A stretch of DNA of 64,000 bases from an uncultured Spirochaetia bacterium. GTDB taxonomy: Bacteria > Spirochaetota > Spirochaetia > SZUA-6 > Bin103. The notes under the pieces are model-generated. The model did no database searches and was not told the DNA's origin. It saw only the letters and a program-made list of their open reading frames with translations. The position numbers and the translations under genes were made by a program. This document shows positions 51,490 to 60,229 of this stretch, in pieces; position 1 is the stretch's first letter, and every line of letters begins with the position of its first letter. The stretch covers positions 1,178,001 to 1,242,000 of the forward strand of contig CATQHW010000002.1 of NCBI GenBank assembly GCA_958296075.1. The letters run 5' to 3'.

Positions 51490-53211
51490 TCAGTAGACGC
51501 GCCGGCCCTGCCGGAACTCGTTGACGATCGGCGCCTTGGCAAGCTCGGCGACGATGTCGGCGCCGCCGGCGTCACTCCACGCCTGGACGTAGGCGTCCCA
51601 TTCGGCGTCGACGTCGAGCTGCCCGGTAATGCCCTTGTAGAAGAACTCGCTCCACATCGTGTTCAGGGTCGACATGAAGCGCTGGCGCAGGTCTTCGTAG
51701 TCGGTCTCATGGAAGAAGTCGTGGCGGTGCGAGCGCGTGGTGTGCACGTTGACGCCGCCGTCGACCAGCGCGTAGCCGCTCTGGAAATCGGCCAGCGGAC
51801 GGGGGGCGATGATCTTCAGACGGTCCAGAGTATAGAACACCGGATAGACCGACAGGCGGCCGTGGCCCGCGCCCTCAGGAAGATCGTCTTCAGCTACTTC
51901 GCGGGCGAACGACTCGAACGGTTCGCCGTCCCAGTTGAAGTGGACTCCCTCCTTGCCGTTGCGGAAGATGATCCAGCCCTCCATGGTGCCCATGTAGAAG
52001 TCCATCATCTCCAGCATCTTGATCAGCTTGGCGTCGTCCACCGAACCGCTGGCGTAGAACACGTAGTTGCCGACGCCGGCGATCGCCGAGTAGGCGCGCC
52101 CGCCGCGTTCGCCGCCGGGGCCGATGATCGGCGGGATGCCGACCACCTCGGCGCCGGGCTGACCCACCTCCGCTTCCGGCACCATGTTGTTGGGAGTGCG
52201 GTACATGGCGTAGGTCTGGCCGGCGTTGGTGTACGGCTCCGACTGCACGCCGTACAGGCCGGCTTGGCCCTTCTCCCAGTACTTGTCGCGGTTCAGGGTG
52301 GGCAGCTCGCGGTCGATCAGCCCCTCCTCGAACCAGGCGCCGAACGCCTTGATGAACTCCTTCATGCCGGGGTCGGTATGGAAGTAGTAGAGCTGGCCGC
52401 CGACCTCGCGGTTGGTGCCGTCGCCGCGGATGCCGAAGGCGCCGAGCCACTGGTTGAGGCACCAGTGCGTGAGATTGCAGGCGCCCAGCGGGATCTCGAC
52501 GGTGCCGGGCATCACGTCGCGGTAGCCGCGCAGCAGGTCGCCCATCTCGCCCCAGGTCATGTCGTGATCGTAGTAGTAGACCCGGCCGTACACGTCGAGG
52601 GAGACCTTGCCCTCGTCATAGCCGGGCATCTCCAGCCCCGCCTCCATGGCGCGGTCGTAGCGGAAGAACGGCAGCATCAGGTTGCCGTCGGTGTTGAGGG
52701 AGATGCCGTTGATCGCCAGCATCTCGTCGGGATTGTCGGGGTTCTCCCAGGTGTTCCACGCCAGCGGATAGTCGTCGTACATCCTGGCGAGGTTGGGCGC
52801 GTATTCGCGGATCCACGCCTTGGGGATGGAGCGGGTGGCGCCGTCCTGGTAGAACTCGACGGGATTGCCCCACCAGTTGCCGAAGTCCGGCTGCTCGCCG
52901 GCGGCCAGCATCAGGTTGCGCTTCTCGCCGTCGTTCTCGAAGATCTCGTTTGCGGTGACCGTCACGCCGAACCGCTCCTGCATGTCCTTGTATGCGTAGG
53001 AGTCGGCGTATTGGCTCATCCACGTCATCTCGGTCACCTCGGCCGCGGCTTCCGCCTGGCCTTCGGCAAGCAGAGCCGTCGGCGCCAGCAGCAGCGCTGC
53101 GGCGCAGGTCATGTATAGTACTCGTTTCATTCGTACCACCTGGTAAAGTAGAGCCGTCGGCGCCAGCAGCAGCGCTGCGGCGCAGGTCATGAAGAATAGT
53201 ACTCGTTTCAT
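51490..53211 (-). CDS. Extracellular solute-binding protein with duplicated start and signal peptide
   Basis: A sugar-binding lipoprotein-like receptor, 546 aa from ATG 53130 or 573 aa from ATG 53211. Both starts have the same AGGTGG-type ribosome site because the 5' region is tandemly duplicated; the longer product carries two signal peptides in row (MKRVLFFMTCAAALLLAP, then MKRVLYMTCAAALLLAPTAL). The mature part starts AEGQAEAAAEVTEMTWMSQY, as in spirochaete-type binding proteins, and contains FGVTVTANEIFENDGEKRNL and ACNLTHWCLNQWLGAFGIRG. The usual lipobox Cys is not obvious, though Cys in MTCAA is inside the hydrophobic core. Downstream are two permeases' genes upstream in the operon (55189, 54195). 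Ligand unknown. Confidence 0.9.
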   Translation of the reverse strand: MKRVLFFMTCAAALLLAPTALLYQVVRMKRVLYMTCAAALLLAPTALLAEGQAEAAAEVTEMTWMSQYADSYAYKDMQERFGVTVTANEIFENDGEKRNLMLAAGEQPDFGNWWGNPVEFYQDGATRSIPKAWIREYAPNLARMYDDYPLAWNTWENPDNPDEMLAINGISLNTDGNLMLPFFRYDRAMEAGLEMPGYDEGKVSLDVYGRVYYYDHDMTWGEMGDLLRGYRDVMPGTVEIPLGACNLTHWCLNQWLGAFGIRGDGTNREVGGQLYYFHTDPGMKEFIKAFGAWFEEGLIDRELPTLNRDKYWEKGQAGLYGVQSEPYTNAGQTYAMYRTPNNMVPEAEVGQPGAEVVGIPPIIGPGGERGGRAYSAIAGVGNYVFYASGSVDDAKLIKMLEMMDFYMGTMEGWIIFRNGKEGVHFNWDGEPFESFAREVAEDDLPEGAGHGRLSVYPVFYTLDRLKIIAPRPLADFQSGYALVDGGVNVHTTRSHRHDFFHETDYEDLRQRFMSTLNTMWSEFFYKGITGQLDVDAEWDAYVQAWSDAGGADIVAELAKAPIVNEFRQGRRVY

Positions 53212-53230
53212 TCGTACCACCTGGTAAAGT
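53072..53230 (-). repeat. In-frame tandem duplication of a translation start and signal peptide
   Basis: Unit one spans 53072-53149 (78 bp) and unit two 53150-53230 (81 bp); they are identical except for a 3-bp indel and a neighbouring change. Each holds the ribosome-binding site, ATG and signal-peptide core, so translation can start at either copy and stay in frame. Confidence 0.92.
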
Positions 53231-53289
53231 AGAGTGTTCTGCGCCGTCCGGCGCAAACCGGCGGCAACGCGCCGGTATTCGGATACATC

Positions 53290-54195
53290 TTATCCCTTCA
53301 GCCCGCCCACGAAAATCCCCTTGACGAAGTGGCGCTGCAGGAACGGGTAGGCCGCTACGATCGGCCCGATGGTCAAGATCATCACCGCGGCGCGCACCGC
53401 CTTGGTCGGCAGGATGATGCCCATCAGGTCCTGCCAGTTCAGCATGTCGAACAGCTCGTCGGAGGTGAGCAGCCGCATCATGCGGCGCAGGATGAGCTGC
53501 AGCACCAGCTTCGATTCGTCGTTGATGAAGATCAGGGCGTGGAACCACTCGTTCCAGTGGAACACCGCCGCCCACAGGGCGATCACCGCCAGCACCGGCT
53601 TGGAGAGCGGCAGCACGACGCGCGTGAGGATCTGCAGGTAACTGGCGCCGTCGATGAACGCCGCCTCCTCGTAGGCGTCGTCGATGGTCATCATGAAGTT
53701 GCGCATGATCAGGATGTTGAAGCCGTTGGCCATGCTCGGCAGGATCAGCGCCCAGCGCGAGTCGAGCAGTCCCACGCTGCGCACCACCAGCCACAGGGTG
53801 ATGAAACCGCCGGAGAAGACCATGGTGATCAGGATCACCCAGGTCATGAAGGTCCGGCCCGGCAGCCGCTTCTTCGACAGCGGATAGGCCGCCGCCACCG
53901 TGGCGGCCACGATCGCGGCGGTGCCCAGGACCGTGCGCACGATGGAGTTGCCGTACGCCTGCACGACGTTGCCGTAGCTGGAGAGGGCGAACCGGTAGGT
54001 CGCCATGCTCCACTCGCTGGTCCAGAGCTTCAGACCCAGGTCGTTCGCCCATTCGTTGGGCGTGAAGGAGAGCACCAGCATGATCCAGAACGGCAGCAGG
54101 ATCGACAGCGCGAACAGCGCCATGAGCAGGACGTTGACCAAGTCGAAGGTGACCGCTCCCGCGCTCCGCCGCCGCAGGGCCGGCGCCTCGGCCAT
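53290..54195 (-). CDS. Carbohydrate ABC transporter permease, MalG/YtcP type
   Basis: A 301-aa permease of the second sugar importer. Hydrophobic segments begin at about 19 (LLMALFALSILLPFWIMLVL). The docking loop reads EEAAFIDGASYLQILTRVVL, followed by PLSKPVLAV, and the protein ends FLQRHFVKGIFVGGLKG as in the YtcP/LplC group. One base separates it from the upstream permease stop, and 78 bp from the binding protein, giving the order permease-permease-receptor on the minus strand. No ATPase in the operon. Confidence 0.94.
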   Translation of the reverse strand: MAEAPALRRRSAGAVTFDLVNVLLMALFALSILLPFWIMLVLSFTPNEWANDLGLKLWTSEWSMATYRFALSSYGNVVQAYGNSIVRTVLGTAAIVAATVAAAYPLSKKRLPGRTFMTWVILITMVFSGGFITLWLVVRSVGLLDSRWALILPSMANGFNILIMRNFMMTIDDAYEEAAFIDGASYLQILTRVVLPLSKPVLAVIALWAAVFHWNEWFHALIFINDESKLVLQLILRRMMRLLTSDELFDMLNWQDLMGIILPTKAVRAAVMILTIGPIVAAYPFLQRHFVKGIFVGGLKG

Positions 54196-54196
54196 G

Positions 54197-55189
54197 CTAC
54201 CAGACCCCCTGGCCGGTCAGCCGGCGGGCGATCTTGTGGGCGCCCAGGATCAGCAGGACCGCCATCACGCTCTTGAACAGGCCCACCGCCGCGGCGAAGT
54301 CGTATTGGTGACGGCCGCCTTCACCGCCAAGGCCCCGCCGGTAGACGAAGGTGTCGACGATGTCGGCCACCTCGTAGACCAGCGGGTTGTACAGGTTGAA
54401 GATCTGGTCGAAGCCGGCGTTGAGCAGGTTGCCGATACGAAGGATCGCCAGGATGGTGATGACCGGCAGCAGCGACGGCAGGGTGATGTGGACCGACCGT
54501 TGCAGGCGGTTGGCGCCGTCCACGGTGGCCGACTCGTACAGCTCCGGGTCGATCGAGGCGAGCGCCGCCAGATAGATCACCGACTGCCAGCCCATCTCCT
54601 TCCAGATCTCGGTGACGATCAGCATGGGGCGGAACAGCGACGAAGTGGTGAGCACCTCCGGCGGCGGCCGGCCCATCCAGATGGCGATCTGCGCGATCGG
54701 GCCGCTCTGCGGCGACAGGATCTCGTGCAGGATCGTGGCCAGGATCACCCACGACATGAAGTGCGGCAGGTAGGAGACGGTCTGCACCGTCTTCTTGAAG
54801 GACTGACTGGTCAGCTCGTTGACCAGCAGAGCCAGCAGGATCGGGGCGGGGAAGCCGAACAGCAGCTTGAGCCCGCTGATGACCACGGTGTTGCGGATGA
54901 TGCGCCACGCGTACGGGTTGCGGAAGAAATCCTCGAAGTGCTGCAGGCCGATCCAGCGGCTCCCCCAGAATCCTCTGCCGAGCCGGAAGTCCTTGAAGGC
55001 GATGATGTTGCCGTACATCGGCAGGTAGTGGAAGACGACGAAGATCACCAGCGGTAGCAGGAACAGCAGGTAGAGCAGCCGCATCTGCTTGACGCGCCGC
55101 CAGCGCTCGACGCGCAGGCGCCGGCGCAGATCGGCCGGCAGCGCCGCGGACGCGGTCGGGGATGCGGCCGGAGCGTGCGGTTCAGCCAT
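54197..55189 (-). CDS. Carbohydrate ABC transporter permease, LplB type
   Basis: A 330-aa partner permease. The first helix is LLYLLFLLPLVIFVVFHYLP (about 39-58), followed by the family block GNIIAFKDFRLGRGFWGSRW; the docking loop is ESATVDGANRLQRSVHITLP. The Ala/Pro-rich 25-residue N-terminus is cytoplasmic. It is the first gene of the second importer operon. The importer's closeness in type to the first set (29582, 28669) suggests both may share one ATPase (MsmX-like) from elsewhere in the genome. Confidence 0.94.
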   Translation of the reverse strand: MAEPHAPAASPTASAALPADLRRRLRVERWRRVKQMRLLYLLFLLPLVIFVVFHYLPMYGNIIAFKDFRLGRGFWGSRWIGLQHFEDFFRNPYAWRIIRNTVVISGLKLLFGFPAPILLALLVNELTSQSFKKTVQTVSYLPHFMSWVILATILHEILSPQSGPIAQIAIWMGRPPPEVLTTSSLFRPMLIVTEIWKEMGWQSVIYLAALASIDPELYESATVDGANRLQRSVHITLPSLLPVITILAILRIGNLLNAGFDQIFNLYNPLVYEVADIVDTFVYRRGLGGEGGRHQYDFAAAVGLFKSVMAVLLILGAHKIARRLTGQGVW

Positions 55190-55250
55190 CGCGCGGCGCG
55201 ATTCTATCCCATTGCCGGCGGTTCCGCATGCGGCCGGCGCCTGGGCCCGA

Positions 55251-58040
55251 TCATTCCTCGCCCAGCTTCAGCGCCTCGTGCACGCGCAGCCGGCGCACCA
55301 GGGACTGGAACAGCACGCCGCCGGCCGCCAGGATGACCAGCGCCAGCACGTAGAAGCGCAGGTAGTCGCTGCGCAGGGCGACCACGCGGAAGGGGAGGAT
55401 CTGCTCGGCGGCCGGGCCGGCGAGCTGCAGCAGCGGCACGTACAGCAGCGCCGCGAGCTGGCCGATCGCCAGACCGGCGGCGATCGCGAACCCGCCGGTC
55501 AGGAGCTGTTCCAGCACCAGCATGCCGACCACCTGCCGCCGGTGCAGCCCCAGCGCGCGCAGCAGTCCGAACTGCAGGGCGCGCTCGCGCAGCGCGAAGA
55601 CCAGGAACAGCACGTAGCCGGTCACGCTCACCAGCACGGCGGTGATGAAGCCGAAGGTGAGCACGCCGTTGGTGCCCTGCAGCAACGGGTCGTTCTTGGC
55701 CTCGATGATGAGCTGCGAGGTGTCCCGGATCGACAGGACGCGGAGCTCCTGCTCCTCCACGGCGGCGTACAGCGGACCGCTCTGCGCGCCCGGCTGCAGG
55801 TCGATCCACAGCTCGTACGGCTCCATGGCCATCTTGGCGAACACGTAGTCGAAGTTGAGCACCGCGAGCGCCGGCGGCGGGCGGCCTCTGCCGGCCGCCG
55901 CGGTCGGGTCGAACGTCGGCCAGTAGTCGACGAAGCCCATCACCACCGCCTGGATCGGCAGTTGCCGCTTCCAGGTGAGCCGCACCAGGTCGCCGGGCCG
56001 CACGCCGTGCCGGTCGCGGGCGTCGGCCGACAGCAACACGCCGGTCGGCGCGTTGGCGATCAGGTTCAGGTGATGGTTCAGGTGGGCCGGCAACAGGTCG
56101 TTGCGGAACCAGGTGATGCGGCCGAACTCGTGCGGCACCACCGCCATCACCTGCACGCCGACGCGGGCGCTGCCCGGGATCACCATACTGGCGGACGGGG
56201 CGCGGAACACCGTGGTGAGCCGCTCCACTCCCGGCAGCGCCCGGAACGGTTCCAGCGGCGGCGCCCGGTACTGGACCGCGGGCCCCGCGCCGGTCGGCGC
56301 CGCCGGGGCCGCGAACGGGTCGAGCTCCTCCCCGCTCGCCGGCGGCTCGTCGCTCTGGAACTCCGGCAGCAGCGCGACATCCGTGCCGACCTGATAGGAA
56401 ATGTCGTCTTCCGCGCTCCGATTGATCGTCCGCGCGGTGGTGCTGCTTGCCAACCCCACCCCCAGGGTCAGGATCAGGAAGATCATGGCGAAGTACTCGC
56501 GGCCGCGCGAGCGGCCCACCTGCACCAGGCCGGCGTACAGGGCCGGCGGCCAAAGGCTGCGCCCCAGGCGGAACACGGCGCGCACCGCGATCGGAAAGAG
56601 GCGCAGCGCCAGCAGGCCGGCGCCCAGGATGAAGGCGGTCGACGCCAGGAACAGCAGCGGGTCGAGCGGCGCCGAATCGGCCGGGATCAGTTCCTGAATC
56701 GCCCGGCGCTGCCGGAACGAGAAGAACGCGTAGCCGGCCACGGCCAGCAGCAGCACGTCGAGCAGATACCGCTGCCACGGCAGCGACCGCGGCGCGCGCG
56801 CGTGCCGGCTCTTGAGGCCGACGATCGACACGCCGGCGGCGCGCGCCAGCGGCGCGACCAGCGAGCCGACGAAGATCGCCACGCCGAGCAGGGCGTAGCC
56901 GAGCATGCGCCAACTCAGCAGCAGCGGCAGCGCCGGGCGCGCCACGAAGTCCAGGAAGCCGTTGGAGGCGCCGATCACGCGCACGATGAAGACCGCCAGC
57001 GGCAGGCCGAGCGCCAAGCCGATCGCCGCGAGCAGCAACGCCTCGATCAGGTAGGCGGAGAGGATCTGCCGGCCGGCGGCGCCGCGGCTCTTGAGCACGG
57101 CGATCTCCGCCCGGTCGCCGTCGATGACCAACTGCGACAGCATGGCCACGAACAGCAGCAGCAGCAGCGCCGACGGGATCTGCAGGAACGACAGGGTGCG
57201 CCGCAGCGTGGCCGCGCGCAGCAGGTAGGACTCCAGCAGCGGCGCGATGGCCAAGCTGAAGCTGACGCCGGCCGGCGCCGCCAGGCGCACGTAGTCCGCG
57301 TGGCGCCGCATCACGTTCGGCACGTCGCGGATCGTCAGCTCGTGGTAGTCGATCGCGTAGTGCCAGTAGGTGCGCGTCAGGTTGCGCGCCTCGGTCTCCA
57401 GGAAGTCGCGCTCGAAGGTGGCGAAGTCGATCAGATAGCTGGTGGAAAGCCGGGAGAAGCGGCCGAACCAGAACGGGTCGCGCGGGTCGCTCTTGGTGAA
57501 TACCCCCACCACCTCGATGCGGAGCCGCGGCACGTGGCCGAGCAGGTCGTGTAGCTGATAGGTGCGTCCGAGCTGCAGCTCCAGGTCGCGGAACGCCTCC
57601 TCGGTCACGATCGCCTCGTAGACGCCGGTGCCGTCGCCGGCCGGGGCCCGGGCCGGGCCGTCCGGCTGCGGCTCGAACATGCGGCCGTGGGCCATCCTGA
57701 CGTGCCGGTCCAGGTGCTCGATCGCCTCGACGCGGGCGAACACCTTGGTTTCGGTCTGCTCGGCGGGACGGACGTCGTACAGATAATCCATGCGCAGTTG
57801 CCGCATCTCGGCGATGGTCGGCACCCGCAGCGCCGGCACCAGGCGCTCGGTCAGCTCCCGGTCGATCGCATGCACGTAGGGCGCGCGCTCGGCGCGCTGG
57901 CGCAGCCCGTACAGGTCGACTTCCAGGACGGCGGTGCCGGGGTAGCGACCGGTGCGCTGCTGGTGGCGCTCCAGGTCGCGGGTGAGCAGACGCTGCAGGA
58001 CCCCGTCGGCGTACATCGGCGTGGAGGCGAGCAGCGCCAC
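55251..58040 (-). CDS. FtsX-family ABC transporter permease (MacB/LolCE-like)
   Basis: A 929-aa protein from the first canonical start (GTG 58040). The frame is open for 27 more codons to a CTG at 58121 that overlaps the adaptor stop, and these encode a strongly hydrophobic helix (WLAIALAAAATLSVALLAST). The true start is therefore probably there, or non-standard. Two FtsX-type blocks are present: after a large periplasmic domain (about 20-270) three helices (LLLLLFVAMLSQLVIDGDRA with the coupling helix EIAVLKSRGAAG), then a second periplasmic domain and a final set (LVSVTGYVLFLVFALRERAL, QFGLLRALGLHRRQV). It pairs with the lipoprotein adaptor upstream. No dedicated ATPase gene follows. Expected role: export or lipoprotein handling. 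Confidence 0.85.
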   Translation of the reverse strand: MALLASTPMYADGVLQRLLTRDLERHQQRTGRYPGTAVLEVDLYGLRQRAERAPYVHAIDRELTERLVPALRVPTIAEMRQLRMDYLYDVRPAEQTETKVFARVEAIEHLDRHVRMAHGRMFEPQPDGPARAPAGDGTGVYEAIVTEEAFRDLELQLGRTYQLHDLLGHVPRLRIEVVGVFTKSDPRDPFWFGRFSRLSTSYLIDFATFERDFLETEARNLTRTYWHYAIDYHELTIRDVPNVMRRHADYVRLAAPAGVSFSLAIAPLLESYLLRAATLRRTLSFLQIPSALLLLLFVAMLSQLVIDGDRAEIAVLKSRGAAGRQILSAYLIEALLLAAIGLALGLPLAVFIVRVIGASNGFLDFVARPALPLLLSWRMLGYALLGVAIFVGSLVAPLARAAGVSIVGLKSRHARAPRSLPWQRYLLDVLLLAVAGYAFFSFRQRRAIQELIPADSAPLDPLLFLASTAFILGAGLLALRLFPIAVRAVFRLGRSLWPPALYAGLVQVGRSRGREYFAMIFLILTLGVGLASSTTARTINRSAEDDISYQVGTDVALLPEFQSDEPPASGEELDPFAAPAAPTGAGPAVQYRAPPLEPFRALPGVERLTTVFRAPSASMVIPGSARVGVQVMAVVPHEFGRITWFRNDLLPAHLNHHLNLIANAPTGVLLSADARDRHGVRPGDLVRLTWKRQLPIQAVVMGFVDYWPTFDPTAAAGRGRPPPALAVLNFDYVFAKMAMEPYELWIDLQPGAQSGPLYAAVEEQELRVLSIRDTSQLIIEAKNDPLLQGTNGVLTFGFITAVLVSVTGYVLFLVFALRERALQFGLLRALGLHRRQVVGMLVLEQLLTGGFAIAAGLAIGQLAALLYVPLLQLAGPAAEQILPFRVVALRSDYLRFYVLALVILAAGGVLFQSLVRRLRVHEALKLGEE

Positions 58041-58117
58041 GCTGAGCGTAGCCGCCGCCGCCAGCGCGATCGCCAGCCAGCCGCGGCCGCGAATGCGGCG
58101 CGCGATCAGCGGCGCGC

Positions 58118-59155
58118 TCAGCGGAGTACCACCTGCTCGCCGACCTGCAGGCCGTCGACGATCTCCACCTGGGTGGAGGTGGAGAGCCCGACCTCCACGG
58201 TCCGTTCGGTCCGCAGCCGATCCTCCAGGACGAACACGAACTTGCGGTTGACGTAGGTCTGCACGGCGTCGGCGGGAAGCACGATCACGTCCTCGCGTCG
58301 GTCGGCCACCATCGACGCGGTGCCGGTCTGGCCGCGCTTCAGCGCCTCCGGCGGCGCGTCCACGCGGATCAGCACCACGTCGCGCATCTCCTCCGGCGCG
58401 TCGATCGGGACGTTGCGCGGGGTCATCACGACCACGCCGGGATAGGTGTCGCCGCGCAGGTTGACGGTGACCTCTCGGCCCAGGGAGAACTCGTCGTCCC
58501 GCTGCCCCCGGTAGGCGAACAGCAGTTCGCGCGGGTCGGCGACCTGCACCACCGTCTGGCGGGCGCCGATCGGCTCGCCGGGCAAGACGCGGGTGACGAA
58601 CACCACCTCCCCGTCGATCGGCGAGCGCAGCGTCGACTTCGCCAACTCCGTTTCGAGTTGCTCCAGCGCCAGGCGTTCCAACTCCACGTCGAGCCGGGCG
58701 ATCTCCTGCTGCAGGCGGTCGGCGCCGCGCGCCGCGGCGCGCTGCCGGCCGAGTTCCGCGCGGCGCAGCTTGATTCGCTGGCGCTCGACGTCGATGCGCA
58801 GCGTGTCGGTGTCGAGCGTCGCCAGCACCTGACCGGCCTCGACCCGGTCGCCGAGCCGCACCCGCACCACCTCCAGGCGTCCGGAGCGCTCGCCGAACGG
58901 CAACGCGATCTGCGTCGGGTAGACAAGGGCGCCGCCGACCACGACGCGGCGTTCGATGGTGCGCCGCTCCACGGGCACCGTGCGGTAGGTGATCGGCGGC
59001 GGCTCGACCAGCGGCGGCGCCAGGATCTCTTCCTCCTGCGGCAGCAGGAAGCAGCCCGCCGACAACACGGCGCAGGCGGCCAGCAGCGCCGCCGCCGGAC
59101 GCGGGCCGTGCGGGGCGCCGGTCACTCCGATCAGCATCGGCCGGCCATTATGCAC
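58118..59155 (-). CDS. Periplasmic adaptor lipoprotein (HlyD/MacA-like)
   Basis: A 345-aa membrane-fusion protein. The hydrophobic leader ends in a lipobox-like ACAVLSAGCF (Cys about 35), so it is probably lipid-anchored. VVGGALVYPTQIALPFGERS begins the barrel, LEVVRVRLGDRVEAGQVLAT is the lipoyl half-motif, a short coiled coil follows (ERQRIKLRRAELGRQRAAAR), then TLRSPIDGEVVFVTRVLPGE, the second lipoyl half. The end (LEDRLRTERTVEVGLSTST, EIVDGLQVGEQVVL) is the membrane-proximal domain. Start ATG at 59155 or 59137. It is upstream of and overlaps the FtsX gene, forming a MacAB-like pair lacking its ATPase. Confidence 0.88.
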   Translation of the reverse strand: MHNGRPMLIGVTGAPHGPRPAAALLAACAVLSAGCFLLPQEEEILAPPLVEPPPITYRTVPVERRTIERRVVVGGALVYPTQIALPFGERSGRLEVVRVRLGDRVEAGQVLATLDTDTLRIDVERQRIKLRRAELGRQRAAARGADRLQQEIARLDVELERLALEQLETELAKSTLRSPIDGEVVFVTRVLPGEPIGARQTVVQVADPRELLFAYRGQRDDEFSLGREVTVNLRGDTYPGVVVMTPRNVPIDAPEEMRDVVLIRVDAPPEALKRGQTGTASMVADRREDVIVLPADAVQTYVNRKFVFVLEDRLRTERTVEVGLSTSTQVEIVDGLQVGEQVVLR

Positions 59156-59195
59156 CGGCGGGCGGCGGCGCGGCCGCGGGCGCTATGATGCCGCG

Positions 59196-60227
59196 ATGCT
59201 TGCGGTCGACGTCCGGCAGCTCACCAAGACCTACCAGGTGCCGGAACGGGGAGCCGGCCTGCGCGCCGCCCTGCGCAGCGTGGTCCGGCGCACGACCCGC
59301 GCCGTGCAGGCGGTCGATCGGGTCTCCTTCGCGCTGCAGCCGGGCGAGTTCGTCGGCTTCGTGGGCCCCAACGGCGCTGGCAAGACCACCACGCTGAAGA
59401 TGCTCTCCGGTCTGCTGTATCCGACCGCGGGCCAGGCGCAGGTACTGGGCCACGTGCCGGCGCGGCGCGAGCGCGCCTTCCTGCGCCGCATCACGCTGGT
59501 GATGGGCCAGCGCAACCAGTTGCTCTGGGACATCCCCGTGATCGACTCGTTCGAGCGCAACCGGGTCGTCTACCGGATGGCGGCGGCGGAGTACCGGCGG
59601 ACCGTGGACGAACTGATCGGGCTGCTCGACCTGGCGCCGCTGCTTCCGCGTCCGGTCCGCAATCTTTCGCTGGGCGAGCGGATGAAGTGCGAGATCGCGG
59701 TGGCGCTCCTGCACCGGCCGCAGGTGCTGTTCCTGGACGAGCCCACGATCGGGCTGGACGTGACCATGCAGCGCCGCATCCGATCGTTTCTGGCCGACTA
59801 CAACCGCCGGCACCACACGACCGTGCTGCTGACCAGCCACTACATGGCCGACGTCGAGGCGCTCTGCAGCCGCATCATCGTCATCGATCACGGCCGCATC
59901 CTGTTCGACGGCGCGCTGCAGGAGCTGGTCCGCCGGTTCTCCCCGCACAAGACGATCGTCGTCGAACTCGACCGCGACGCGGCCGACCTGTCGCGCTACG
60001 GCGAGGTGGTCGCTGCCGAGGGCAGCCGTCACACGCTGCGGGTGCCCAAGGCGGACACGCCGCAGGTCACGGCCCGGCTGCTGGCCGACCTGCCGGTCGG
60101 CGACCTGACGGTCGAGGACCCGCCGATCGAGGACGTGATCGAGCAGGTCTTCGCCGGCGCCCTGGACTCGGCCGATCGGGCCGATCCAGCCGGTCCGGCC
60201 GAACGGGTCGAGCCCGGCGAGCGCTGA
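59196..60227 (+). CDS. ABC transporter ATP-binding protein (ABC-2 export type, COG4586-like)
   Basis: A 343-aa nucleotide-binding subunit. GFVGPNGAGKTTTLKMLSGL (about 55-74) is Walker A, LSLGERMKCEIAVALLHRPQ (about 156-175) is the signature region, VLFLDEPTIGLDVTMQRRI (about 176-194) is Walker B with D-loop, and LLTSHYMADVEAL holds the switch His. QRNQLLWDIPVIDSFERNRV replaces the usual Q-loop context, as is typical of the COG4586 group. A C-terminal regulatory extension (about 240-343) ends in low-complexity Asp/Ala/Pro. It is followed within 2 bp by two membrane genes. It is divergent from the adaptor gene by 40 bp. Confidence 0.94.
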   Translation: MLAVDVRQLTKTYQVPERGAGLRAALRSVVRRTTRAVQAVDRVSFALQPGEFVGFVGPNGAGKTTTLKMLSGLLYPTAGQAQVLGHVPARRERAFLRRITLVMGQRNQLLWDIPVIDSFERNRVVYRMAAAEYRRTVDELIGLLDLAPLLPRPVRNLSLGERMKCEIAVALLHRPQVLFLDEPTIGLDVTMQRRIRSFLADYNRRHHTTVLLTSHYMADVEALCSRIIVIDHGRILFDGALQELVRRFSPHKTIVVELDRDAADLSRYGEVVAAEGSRHTLRVPKADTPQVTARLLADLPVGDLTVEDPPIEDVIEQVFAGALDSADRADPAGPAERVEPGER

Positions 60228-60229
60228 CC

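Noticed and set aside
55089..57554. Long plus-strand open frame over the FtsX gene
   Set aside because: Gln/Arg/His-rich antisense product typical of high-GC shadows; the minus strand encodes clear membrane helices and FtsX motifs.
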